From Pseudomonas sp. S30 (lineage in GTDB: Bacteria; Pseudomonadota; Gammaproteobacteria; Pseudomonadales; Pseudomonadaceae), in the NCBI RefSeq assembly GCF_016518545.1, contig NZ_JACVTO010000007.1, positions 62,001 through 126,000 of the forward strand: a stretch of 64,000 nucleotides of DNA, written 5' to 3'. Below, piece by piece: positions 41,155-49,519 of this stretch. Under the pieces are notes generated by a model. It made no database searches. It worked only from the letters and a program-made list of their open reading frames with translations, and had not been told where the DNA came from. A program made the position numbers and the translations under genes. Positions within the stretch are counted from its first letter, which is position 1. Every line of letters begins with the position of its first letter.

Positions 41155-42012
41155 TCAAGACCCTGGCGTCACCACCACCGTACACGTGGTCCCCGCCGCC
41201 AGCAGATACCCCTCGGGCACCTCGTCGATCTCGATGCGCACCGGCACCCGCTGGGCCAGCCGCACCCAGTTGAACGTCGGGTTGACGTCGGCCACCAGCT
41301 CGCGGCTCTGCGGATTGTCCCGATCGTAGATGCCCCGGGCGATGCTCTGCACATGCCCGCGCAGCACCTCGCCGCTCATCATCTGCAACTCGGCGCGGTC
41401 GCCTGGCTTGACGTGGGGCAGCTTGGTTTCCTCGAAGAATCCGTACACCCAGAAGGAATGCTCGTCGACCAAGGCCATCACCGCCTCGCCGGTGCGCGCG
41501 TAGTCGCCCTTGTGGATGTTCAGGTTGGTGACGTAGCCGTCCACGCTGGCCACGATCTCGGTGCGCGCCAGGTTCAGCTCGGCCGCGGCCAGCTGCGCCT
41601 GGGCCTGCTGGTAATCGGCCAGGGCCGCGCTGGCCAGGGTACCGGCGTCGTCACGGTTTTCCTTAGAGATCACCAGGTTGTCCAGGTCGGCGCGGCGCCG
41701 CGCATTGTCCTGGCGCATCGCCCAGGTGGCCTTGCGCGACGCCACCAGGGCGCGGGCCTGGGCGACCGCCAGGCGGTAATGCTCGGGATCGATGCGAATC
41801 AGCACCTGGCCTTTTCGGACCCGCTGGTTGTCGTGCACCGGCACGTCCACCACATAGCCGGGCACGTCGGCGGCGACGTTGACGATGTCGGCGCGCACCC
41901 GACCGTCGCGGGTCCAGGGCGTGGTCATGTAGTGCAGCCATAGCTGGCGGCCGATCACCACGGCCGCGCCCAGCACCAGCAGGGTGGCCAGCAGGCTGAA
42001 GAATTTTTTCAT
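41155..42012 (-). CDS. AaeA-like membrane fusion protein
   Basis: Adaptor of an aromatic-acid type efflux pump, 285 residues. One membrane anchor (about 5-24), then the TRDGRVRADIVNVAADVPGYV segment typical of AaeA/EmrA adaptors, a short hairpin region and FFEETKLPHVKPGDRAEL. Last gene of the OMP-FUSC-DUF1656-adaptor operon. A 15-bp tandem repeat lies between its start and the upstream stop codon and covers its ribosome-site region. Confidence 0.88.
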   Translation of the reverse strand: MKKFFSLLATLLVLGAAVVIGRQLWLHYMTTPWTRDGRVRADIVNVAADVPGYVVDVPVHDNQRVRKGQVLIRIDPEHYRLAVAQARALVASRKATWAMRQDNARRRADLDNLVISKENRDDAGTLASAALADYQQAQAQLAAAELNLARTEIVASVDGYVTNLNIHKGDYARTGEAVMALVDEHSFWVYGFFEETKLPHVKPGDRAELQMMSGEVLRGHVQSIARGIYDRDNPQSRELVADVNPTFNWVRLAQRVPVRIEIDEVPEGYLLAAGTTCTVVVTPGS

Positions 42013-42072
42013 CGGGGCATTCTCAACAGGAGCATTCTCAACGGGGGCATTCTCAACGGGGGCATTCTCACC
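42013..42072 (-). repeat. Four-copy 15-bp tandem repeat before the adaptor gene
   Basis: On the minus strand the unit TGAGAATGCCCCCGT occurs about four times in a row with few mismatches. The first copy includes the stop codon of the DUF1656 gene and the last copy runs into the ATG of the adaptor gene. Each copy holds its own ATG. Copy changes would alter the spacing between the two genes. Confidence 0.8.
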
Positions 42073-42268
42073 AATAGAGCGGCAGCGCCAGCGCGCCGAA
42101 CAGACAGACGAACAGCGACAGACGCAACAGCGCCGGGTGCCAGAAGAAACGGTAGCCGTCGTGGCTGGCGATGAAGCGGTCCAGCCCCCACGCCAGGCCC
42201 GCGGCGAACAGGAACAGCAAGGTCAGGGTGGGCAGGTACACGCCATGGAAGGCGATTTCACGGGGCAT
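42068..42268 (-). CDS. DUF1656 protein (AaeX-like)
   Basis: 66-residue inner-membrane protein starting MPREIAFHGVYLPTLTLLF, with two hydrophobic helices (about 10-30 and 45-64). The E-I-x-x-x-G-V-Y-x-P-x-x pattern identifies DUF1656/AaeX, small partners nearly always found between FUSC transporters and AaeA-like adaptors. Its ATG overlaps the FUSC gene end by 11 bases. Confidence 0.87.
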   Translation of the reverse strand: MPREIAFHGVYLPTLTLLFLFAAGLAWGLDRFIASHDGYRFFWHPALLRLSLFVCLFGALALPLYW

Positions 42269-44417
42269 GGCGGGCTCCTTCGACCGGTGCCAGGGGTGAC
42301 GAGGGGTCCAGCAGCGAGGTGCGGATGAAGTGCAGGTAGCTCTGCACCCGCCGCAGCACCGAGGTGTCGAAATGGCGGGCGAAAGGCTCGTCCGTGGCCT
42401 GCACGCGGCTGATGGCATGGTCCACCGCCACCAGCGCCCGTTCGTGATTGCTGGCATCCGGTTGCAGGAACAGCCGTGCCAGGGCCCGCCCCATCACCCG
42501 GATGGCCTGCCGCCACGGCTGCGATTCGGCGTAGGCCGGGTGCACGGGGGCACTGGCCTGCTCCTTGCGCAGCTCGATGACGGCGTGGCCGATCTCCGAC
42601 ACCACGAACATCCAGCCCATCAGTTCGGCCTGCACCTGCGGCCTGCCCGCTGCCAGCCCATAGGCCTGGTGCAGCAGATCGCGCGTACGACTCTCGAAGG
42701 CCGAGCCGAGCCCGCGCAGGCGTCCACCGATGGCGAACAGCACCTGCTCGCGCAGCGCCCGCTGCAGCCGGCTCCACAGCCAGCGGCTGTTCGGCGGCAG
42801 GATGATCGCCCCGGCAGCCGCGCACACCAGCATGCCGATGAGCATGCCCAGGTAGTCATTGATGAAGCTGTAGGGGTCGTACACCGTCAGGTTGTTCGGC
42901 ACCGAGCCGATGGCGAAGAACACCAGCAGGCCCACCCCGTAGCCGGCGTAGGCCGGGCGCGAGGAGAGAAAGGCACCGAGCACGAACACCGGCGCCAGCA
43001 CCAGGCACAACAGGGCGAAGCCGTCTATCCAGGGGAACACGAAGAAGGTCTCGAAGAAGCCGATGAAGGCCCCGAGCAGGGTCCCGCAGGCCATCTGGAA
43101 GGCCATTCGCCGAGGGTTGGGCGAGGCGGCCGAGAGCCCGGCGGTGACCGTGGCGATCAGCGTCATCATGGCGCCGCTGGGCCAGTCGCTGAGCAGCCAG
43201 TAGCTGCCCAGCAACAACAGCACCGCCGCACCGCGCACCCCGGCTGCCACGCACACCAGCCAACTGGTCTGGGAGACGTACGGCTCGTCCCAGCGCTCGC
43301 GCTCATGGCGGTGCGCGGCCAGCGACGCGTGAGTCTGGGCGTAGCTGTAGAGCTCGTCGATCAGCCTGTACAGCAGTTCGTAGGTGGTGTGGAAATCCAG
43401 CAGGTCGGCCTCGCTGGGCGAGGTCTGCAGGTACTCGGCGCGCAAACGGCGTACCTGGGTCTGCAACCCCTCCTTGTAGGCCGCCAGTTCCAGGGTCAGG
43501 CGCAGCGCGTCGGGGTCGGTCAGGTAGCGGTTCACATAAGGTTCGAGCAGTTGCACCAGGGTCTGCACGCCTGGCTCGATGGCAGCGACGATCTGTGCAG
43601 GTCCTCGGGCGCGCAGGCGCTCGAGCAAGCGATGCAGGGCGTTGAAGCGCGTGGTGATGGCCATGAACTCGCTGTTCATGCGCATCAGCCGGCCAGAGCG
43701 GCGGCGCATGTGCGGATCTTCGAAGGCGGTGACGTTACGCAGGCTCTCCAGGCCCACCGCCTCGGCGATGAAGCGCACGTTGCCGGCTTCGAACGCGGCG
43801 CGCTCGCTGTGCCCGCGCAGCGCCTGGACCATCACCCCGGCGTACACGCCGAAGCGCTGGTAAAGCGCGTGGCGCATGGCCGCGCTGGCCGACTGCGGCA
43901 GGATCGCGGCGCTGACCAGAGTGGCGACCAGGATACCCAGGGCGATCTCCAGCAGCCGCCACACCGCGGCCATGAAGGCCTGATCCGGGTGTTGCAACAC
44001 CGGCAGGCCGATCATCGCTGCGGTGTAGCCCGCCAGTACGAAGCCATAGGCGCGAAAGGTCCGATGGCGCATCGCCCCGGCCGAGCACAGGCCGATCCAC
44101 AGCGCCAGGCAGGGCAGGAACAGCTCGGTGTTCTGCGGGAACAGCGCGATCAGCGTGACCATCATCGCCGAGCCCGCCAGGGTGCCGAGCAGGCGATAGA
44201 AGCTTTTGGCGAACACATGGCCGCTCTGCGGCTGCATGACGATGAACACCGTGATCATCGCCGTGCGCGGCTGCGGCAACTCCAGGCGCATGGCCAGCCA
44301 CAGGGTGAGGAAGGCGGCGGCCAGCACCTTGAAGATGTAGATCCAGGTGACCCCGTCGGTGCGTGCCCAGGCGTAGAAGCCGCGGCGCCACTCCAGGCCC
44401 GACAACCACTGCTTCAT
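42258..44417 (-). CDS. FUSC family aromatic-acid efflux permease (AaeB-like)
   Basis: Inner-membrane transporter of 719 residues. Two clusters of about six helices (about 25-165 and 375-520) with cytosolic domains between and after them match the PET/FUSC family (E. coli AaeB, which exports p-hydroxybenzoate). Start MKQWLSGLEWRRGFYAW at ATG 44417, overlapping the outer-membrane gene by four bases; the much longer frame upstream is a shadow of that gene. It belongs to the four-gene pump operon. Confidence 0.88.
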   Translation of the reverse strand: MKQWLSGLEWRRGFYAWARTDGVTWIYIFKVLAAAFLTLWLAMRLELPQPRTAMITVFIVMQPQSGHVFAKSFYRLLGTLAGSAMMVTLIALFPQNTELFLPCLALWIGLCSAGAMRHRTFRAYGFVLAGYTAAMIGLPVLQHPDQAFMAAVWRLLEIALGILVATLVSAAILPQSASAAMRHALYQRFGVYAGVMVQALRGHSERAAFEAGNVRFIAEAVGLESLRNVTAFEDPHMRRRSGRLMRMNSEFMAITTRFNALHRLLERLRARGPAQIVAAIEPGVQTLVQLLEPYVNRYLTDPDALRLTLELAAYKEGLQTQVRRLRAEYLQTSPSEADLLDFHTTYELLYRLIDELYSYAQTHASLAAHRHERERWDEPYVSQTSWLVCVAAGVRGAAVLLLLGSYWLLSDWPSGAMMTLIATVTAGLSAASPNPRRMAFQMACGTLLGAFIGFFETFFVFPWIDGFALLCLVLAPVFVLGAFLSSRPAYAGYGVGLLVFFAIGSVPNNLTVYDPYSFINDYLGMLIGMLVCAAAGAIILPPNSRWLWSRLQRALREQVLFAIGGRLRGLGSAFESRTRDLLHQAYGLAAGRPQVQAELMGWMFVVSEIGHAVIELRKEQASAPVHPAYAESQPWRQAIRVMGRALARLFLQPDASNHERALVAVDHAISRVQATDEPFARHFDTSVLRRVQSYLHFIRTSLLDPSSPLAPVEGARHAP

Positions 44418-45925
44418 CGGTGGGGCTCCGCGCGCGGAACATCGCTGCCGGCAGCGAGCCCTCCGCCCAGTGCGGTGACCAGCTCTGCATGCACGCTCAG
44501 CCGCGCGGCCTGCACCTGCTGCTGGATCTGCCGCTGGTGGAACAGCAGGGTCTGGGCGTGGAGCACGTCCAGGTAGTCGGTCAGGCCGCGCTGGAAGGCC
44601 ACGGTGGCGATGTCGCAGGTTTTCTGTGCGGCGGCCACCGACTCGTCGGCCAGGCGTGCCTGCTGGGCCATCGACTCGCGGCGGATCAGCTGGTCGGAGA
44701 TCGTCTTGAGCGCTGCCACCACCGTGGCGTCGTAGTGCGCCACGGCCATGTCGTATTCGGCCGACGCCCGGCCCAGGTCGGCGCGCAGACGGCCGCCGTC
44801 GAAGATCGGCAGGCTGATCGCCGGGCCGACGTCGTAGTTGAATTTGCGTCCGGCGAGAAAGGCCAGCGGGCCGCCTCCGGTCGCCACGAAACCCAGGCCG
44901 CCGACCAGGTCGACGTTGGGGAAGAACGCCGCGTGCGCCACCTCGATGCCCTGTGCCTGCGCCTGCACCTGCCAACGGCTGGCGACCACGTCCGGGCGCT
45001 GGCCGACCAGTTCGGCGGGCAGCCTGGAAGGCAGGCCCAGGGGTGCGCCCAAGGCCAGCGTCGGCCGGGTCAGCGCGGCGCCCTCCCCCGGACCTTTGCC
45101 GGCGAGCGCGGCCAGCTGGTTGCGGTCCAGGGCGATGGCTTCTTCGAGGCTGTCGAGCTGACGACGGGTTTCCGGCAGCGGTGCCTCGGCCTGGCTGATC
45201 TCCAAGTGGGTGCCGAGCCCGGCCGCCAGGCGGCGACGGGCCAGCTCGAGGATCTGCGTCTGCTGCTGCAACTGGGCGGCGACGATGTCGCGCCGTGCGA
45301 AATCCAGGCTCAGCTGGATGTAGGCCCGCACCACATTGCTCTGCAATTCCAGGCGCGCCTGCTGCTGCTCGGCCACGCGCTGATGCGCCAGGTCCACGGC
45401 CTGCTCGCTGGCAGCGCGCTCGCCGCCCCACAGGTCCAGCGGGTAGCGCAGGCCCAGGTTGGCCGAGTTGTCCCAGGTGTCGGCGCCGGACAGCGCACCG
45501 GGGCCGTAGAACTGATCCTGCGGCCAGGCATGGCGCTTGAGGCTGACCTGGGCATCGCCCTGCAACTGCTCGGCCGACTCGGCCAGCCCCGCCATGGCCC
45601 GCGCCTGGCGCACCCGCGCCGCGGCCATGGCCAGGCTCGGGCTACCGGCAACGGCCAGATCGATCCAGTGATCGAGCTGGCGATCGCCGTAGGCCTGCCA
45701 CCAGCGTTGCGCGGGCCAGGCCGCGTCCTGTTCGGCTTCGCGGATGGCGGCGTCGGTGAGCAGTCGATCGGGTTGCAGCGCTTGGCTGTGCGGGCCGATG
45801 CCCGCCGAGGTGATGCAGCCACTCAGGGACAGACTGAGGGCACAGGCACTGAGCGCGTTGAGCGCTCCGAGGTAGCGACGCGGCACTGCGGCGATTTCCC
45901 GAGGGTGAGGTGAAGGGCGAGGCAA
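44414..45925 (-). CDS. Efflux outer-membrane lipoprotein of the FUSC pump
   Basis: NodT/OprM-family channel of 503 residues with a lipobox ending LSGC-ITSAGIG (Cys near 37), the WWQAYGDRQLDHWIDLA motif and two OEP repeats. First gene of the leftward OMP-FUSC-DUF1656-adaptor operon and divergent from a LysR gene across a 140-base promoter region. In AaeAB systems the equivalent divergent regulator is AaeR. Confidence 0.88.
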   Translation of the reverse strand: MPRPSPHPREIAAVPRRYLGALNALSACALSLSLSGCITSAGIGPHSQALQPDRLLTDAAIREAEQDAAWPAQRWWQAYGDRQLDHWIDLAVAGSPSLAMAAARVRQARAMAGLAESAEQLQGDAQVSLKRHAWPQDQFYGPGALSGADTWDNSANLGLRYPLDLWGGERAASEQAVDLAHQRVAEQQQARLELQSNVVRAYIQLSLDFARRDIVAAQLQQQTQILELARRRLAAGLGTHLEISQAEAPLPETRRQLDSLEEAIALDRNQLAALAGKGPGEGAALTRPTLALGAPLGLPSRLPAELVGQRPDVVASRWQVQAQAQGIEVAHAAFFPNVDLVGGLGFVATGGGPLAFLAGRKFNYDVGPAISLPIFDGGRLRADLGRASAEYDMAVAHYDATVVAALKTISDQLIRRESMAQQARLADESVAAAQKTCDIATVAFQRGLTDYLDVLHAQTLLFHQRQIQQQVQAARLSVHAELVTALGGGLAAGSDVPRAEPHR

Positions 45926-46065
45926 TTCTAGGGGCCGGTTTCATTGGCGATAAGCGCGCATTCCTGCGAATCTTTGTTACCGGAATCGTGATAATCCGGC
46001 TTTGGTCGCACGTGCATTTCCAGCGCGTCATGGCACAATTTCGTCCTCTAGATCGAGAGTGACCC

Positions 46066-47007
46066 ATGGACACCCTGCAAAACATGCGTGCTTTCAGCTG
46101 CGTCGCCCAACTCGGCAGCTTCACCGCCGCCGCCGGGCAACTGGACACCACCACCGCGAACGTGTCGCGGGCGGTGTCGAACCTGGAAGCCCATCTGCAA
46201 ACCCGCCTGCTCAACCGCACCACCCGCCGCATCGCCCTGACCGAAGCGGGCAAGCGCTACCTGATGCGCTGCGAACAGATCCTCACCTTCGTCGAAGAGG
46301 CCGAGGCCGAGGCCAGCGACGCCCATGCCCGGCCCGCCGGGCAATTGAAGGTGCATTCGATGACCGGCGTGGGCCAGCATTTCGTGGTCGATGCCATCGC
46401 CCGCTATCGCGAGACTCACCCCGACGTGACCTTCGACCTGACCATGGCCAACCGCGTACCGGATTTGCTCGACGAGGGCTACGACGTGTCCATCGTGCTG
46501 GCCAGCGAGCTGCCCGACTCGGGCTTCGTGTCCCAGCGCCTGGGCATCACCTACAGCATCGTCTGCGCCTCGCCCGAGTACATCGCCCAGCACGGCAGCG
46601 CCCAGAAGCCGGCCGAACTGCTCAAGCACCGCTGCCTGCGCATGGTCAGCCCGGTGATCCCGCTGGAGAAATGGCTGTTCGATGGTCCGCAGGGGCAGGA
46701 GGTGGTGAACATCCACAGCTCGCCGTTCCAGGTCAATTCCGCCGACGCCATGAAGACCGCGATTCGCAGCGGCATGGGGGTCGGCGTGCTGCCGATCTAC
46801 TCGGCCATCGACGGTCTGCGCGACGGCAGCCTGGTGCGGGTGATGCCCGACTACCGCTTGCAGGAACTGAACCTGTACGCCATCTATCCCTCGCGCCAGT
46901 ATCTGGATGCGAAGATCAAGACCTGGGTGGAGTACCTGCGCAATTCGCTGCCGGAAATCCTCGCGGCCCACGAAGCCGACCTCAAGACCCACGAAGGCGC
47001 TCATTGA
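46066..47007 (+). CDS. LysR-type regulator (AaeR-like)
   Basis: 313 residues. The HTH region is MRAFSCVAQLGSFTAAAGQLDTTTANVSRAVSNLEAHLQTRLLNRTTRRIALTEAG; the effector domain follows. Divergent from the FUSC pump operon, which is the classical arrangement for a LysR activator and its target, so it probably controls that pump in response to aromatic acids. The effector is not known from sequence. Confidence 0.9.
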   Translation: MDTLQNMRAFSCVAQLGSFTAAAGQLDTTTANVSRAVSNLEAHLQTRLLNRTTRRIALTEAGKRYLMRCEQILTFVEEAEAEASDAHARPAGQLKVHSMTGVGQHFVVDAIARYRETHPDVTFDLTMANRVPDLLDEGYDVSIVLASELPDSGFVSQRLGITYSIVCASPEYIAQHGSAQKPAELLKHRCLRMVSPVIPLEKWLFDGPQGQEVVNIHSSPFQVNSADAMKTAIRSGMGVGVLPIYSAIDGLRDGSLVRVMPDYRLQELNLYAIYPSRQYLDAKIKTWVEYLRNSLPEILAAHEADLKTHEGAH

Positions 47008-47158
47008 GCGGCGACGGCGGTTCCCCGGGGCGATTCACCCACAACGGGTTGCCAGGCAACCCCATGTCCCTTCACCCTGTGAACGACCGACGACAGCACA
47101 TCCAACCGGCCAGCAGCGCTGGCCATCGCGGGTCATGCCGCGCCTACAGGAGTAGCCG

Positions 47159-48133
47159 ATGAAAAAGACCGTCCTGGCCTTCAGCCGTATCACCCCGGCC
47201 ATGGCCGAGCGCCTGCGCGAGGATTTCGACGTGATCCTGCCCGACCCCAAGCTCGGCGACGTCAGTGCCCAGTTCAACGAAGCGCTGCCCCAGGCACATG
47301 GCCTGATCGGCGTGGGTCGCAAGCTCGGCCGTGCGCAGCTCGAAGGCGCCGGCAAGCTCGAAGTGGTGTCCAGCGTCTCGGTGGGCTATGACAACTACGA
47401 CCTGGACTACTTCAACGAACGCGGCATCGCCCTCACCAACACCCCGGACGTGCTCACCGAAAGCACCGCCGACCTTGGCTTCTCGCTGATCATGGGCTGC
47501 GCCCGCCGCACCGCCGAGCTGGATGCCTGGACCAAGTCCGGCCATTGGCAGGCGAGCGTGGGCCCGACGCATTTCGGCAGCGACGTGCACGGCAAGACCC
47601 TGGGCATCGTCGGCCTGGGCAACATCGGCGCCGCCATCGCCCGACGCGGCGCCCTGGGGTTCAACATGTCGGTGCTGTACGCCGGCAACAGTCGCAAGCC
47701 GGCGCTGGAGCAGGAGCTGGGCGCGCAATACCGCAGCCTGGAGCAACTGCTGGCCGAATCGGACTTCGTCTGCATCGTGGTGCCGCTGTCCGAGGCCACG
47801 CGCAAGCTGATCGGTGCAGCTGAGCTCAAGCGCATGAAGCCCAGCGCGTTCCTGATCAACATCGCCCGTGGGCCGGTGGTGGACGAGGCGGCCCTGATCG
47901 AGGCGCTGCAAGCCGGCACCATTCGCGGCGCCGGGCTGGACGTGTACGAGAAGGAGCCGCTGGCCGACTCGCCCCTGTTCCGCCTGCCCAATGCCCTGAC
48001 CCTGCCGCACATCGGTTCGGCGACCGCTGAAACCCGCGAGGCCATGGCCAACCGGGCGATGGACAACCTGCGCGCGGCGCTGCTGGGCGAGCGACCGCAG
48101 GACCTGGTCAACCCGCAGGTGTGGAAGGGCTGA
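47159..48133 (+). CDS. 2-hydroxyacid dehydrogenase (2-ketogluconate/glyoxylate reductase, GhrB-like)
   Basis: NAD(P)H-dependent D-2-hydroxyacid dehydrogenase of 324 residues. NAD motif GLGNIGAAIA (about 151-160), catalytic Arg in INIARGPVVDE (near 236), Glu in YEKEPLADSP (near 265) and His in LPHIGSAT (near 284). The closest relatives by sequence style are 2-ketoaldonate reductases of P. putida. Preceded by GGAG; stands alone downstream of a LysR gene whose control of it is not evident. A hairpin follows the stop. Confidence 0.87.
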   Translation: MKKTVLAFSRITPAMAERLREDFDVILPDPKLGDVSAQFNEALPQAHGLIGVGRKLGRAQLEGAGKLEVVSSVSVGYDNYDLDYFNERGIALTNTPDVLTESTADLGFSLIMGCARRTAELDAWTKSGHWQASVGPTHFGSDVHGKTLGIVGLGNIGAAIARRGALGFNMSVLYAGNSRKPALEQELGAQYRSLEQLLAESDFVCIVVPLSEATRKLIGAAELKRMKPSAFLINIARGPVVDEAALIEALQAGTIRGAGLDVYEKEPLADSPLFRLPNALTLPHIGSATAETREAMANRAMDNLRAALLGERPQDLVNPQVWKG

Positions 48134-48146
48134 CGGCAGCGCGAGG

Positions 48147-48181
48147 GGCACGGTGCCCGGCGTGATACCGGGCACCGTGCC
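48147..48181. terminator. Strong hairpin between convergent ghrB-like and gtrB-like genes
   Basis: A perfect 14-bp stem (48147-48160 with 48168-48181) and a 7-base loop, 13 bases after the ghrB-like stop and about 35 bases from the end of the oppositely oriented gtrB-like gene. There is no T run. By place it is a two-way transcription stop or stabiliser. Confidence 0.6.
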
Positions 48182-48215
48182 GCTGCGAACCCTGCACGAC
48201 GCTGGCGCTACGCCA

Positions 48216-49154
48216 TCAACGCGGCTGCCGCCGTCTGCCCAGCACCTTGCGCACCACATAGCGCGGCCGGTGCTTGGCCTCCTGGTAAATCCGCCCCACG
48301 TATTCGCCCAGGATGCCGATGCCGATCAGTTGCACGCCGCCTAGGAACAGGATCGCCGACAGCAGCGAGGGATAACCGGGCAGATCGGTGCCCCACAGCA
48401 CCTTCTGCACGATCAGGTACACCGCGAACAGCAAGGCGAACAGCGATACCCCAGCGCCGATGTAGGTCCACAACCGCAGCGGCACCGTGCTGAACGAGGT
48501 GATGCCGTCCAGCGCCAGGTTCCACAGGCGCCACAGGCCGAACTTGCTCTGCCCGGCGACGCGGGCCGGGCGGTCGTACTCGATGATCTCGGTACGAAAG
48601 CCCACCCACGACAACACGCCTTTCATGAACAGTTGCTGCTCGGGCAACTGACGGATCGCCTCCACCACCTTGCGGTCGAGCAGGCGAAAATCGCCGACGT
48701 TCTCCTCGATGTGGGTCGAGGCGATGCGGTTGTGCAGCCGGTAATACAACCGCGCGCTCCAGCGCTTGAGCGGGGTATCGGCCTGGCGACTGCGCCGCTT
48801 GGCCAGCACCACGTCGGCGCCCTGCTGCCAGCGCTCAACCATCTGTGCGATCAGCTCGATGGGGTCCTGCAAGTCCACGTCGATGGGCACCATGGCGTCG
48901 CCATCGGCGTATTCGAGCCCGGCGAACAGCGCCGATTCCTTGCCGAAATTGCGCGAGAAGTTGATCACCGTGACCCATTCGTCGTGCTGCGCCAGGCCCT
49001 CGCAGAGGGCTTCGGTGGCATCGCTGCTGCCGTCGTTGACGAACAGGATCTCCACCGTCATCCCCTGCAACGAGGGCTCGCCGCGCACGGTCCGGTAGAA
49101 GTGCTCCAGGGTGTCCTGTTCGTTGTACACCGGCACGATCAAGCTGATGTTCAT
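48216..49154 (-). CDS. gtrB: GtrB-like bactoprenol glucosyltransferase
   Basis: Family 2 glycosyltransferase of 312 residues. The catalytic domain starts ISLIVPVYNEQDTLEHFY, with VNDGSSD (near 40-46), DVDLQDP (near 93-99) and a C-terminal pair of membrane helices (about 230-290). GtrB proteins transfer glucose from UDP-glucose to undecaprenyl phosphate. The start at ATG 49154 overlaps the upstream gtrA-like gene by four bases. Last gene of the gtrC-gtrA-gtrB order here. Confidence 0.86.
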   Translation of the reverse strand: MNISLIVPVYNEQDTLEHFYRTVRGEPSLQGMTVEILFVNDGSSDATEALCEGLAQHDEWVTVINFSRNFGKESALFAGLEYADGDAMVPIDVDLQDPIELIAQMVERWQQGADVVLAKRRSRQADTPLKRWSARLYYRLHNRIASTHIEENVGDFRLLDRKVVEAIRQLPEQQLFMKGVLSWVGFRTEIIEYDRPARVAGQSKFGLWRLWNLALDGITSFSTVPLRLWTYIGAGVSLFALLFAVYLIVQKVLWGTDLPGYPSLLSAILFLGGVQLIGIGILGEYVGRIYQEAKHRPRYVVRKVLGRRRQPR

Positions 49155-49519
49155 GGCGTTCTTCCTTTGAAAACCACTCGACGGGAATAGCTGTAGCCCA
49201 CCACCAGACTGACCAGCGAAAAGCTCACCAGGGTCAACCAGGGCGACAGGCGCGCCCGGTCGGCCAGCGCGCCGAGCAGCAGGCTCAAGGCGCCCATGCC
49301 GACCACGAACAGCAGGTAGCGGCCTCTGCTGGGCGTGGCGGCGAAGGTGAAGCGGGCGTTGAGGTAATAGGAAACGCTTGCGGCTACGATGAAAGCGGCT
49401 AGATTGCTCGCGGCCTGGCCGAGCCCCGAGATCAGATAGACCAGCGAAAACACCAGCCAATGGACGAGGGTGTTGCCCAAGCCCACCAGCATGAAGCGCG
49501 CAATCCGCCGACCACTCAC
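49151..49519 (-). CDS. gtrA: GtrA family flippase
   Basis: 122-residue inner-membrane protein with four predicted helices and the GtrA hallmark FMLVGLGNTLVHWLVFSLVYL near the N-terminus and YYLNARFTF in the middle. GtrA is thought to flip glucosyl-undecaprenyl phosphate to the periplasmic side. It overlaps the genes on both sides by four bases, so all three are co-translated. Confidence 0.88.
   Translation of the reverse strand: MSGRRIARFMLVGLGNTLVHWLVFSLVYLISGLGQAASNLAAFIVAASVSYYLNARFTFAATPSRGRYLLFVVGMGALSLLLGALADRARLSPWLTLVSFSLVSLVVGYSYSRRVVFKGRTP

Noticed and set aside
42013..42072. CRISPR array
   Set aside because: The units are directly adjacent 15-bp repeats without spacers, and no cas genes are in the window.
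42258..45431. 1057-codon frame that extends the FUSC gene far upstream
   Set aside because: The added N-terminal 338 residues are a shadow of the outer-membrane protein gene; the FUSC family starts at MKQWLSGLEW and its ATG overlaps the upstream stop.
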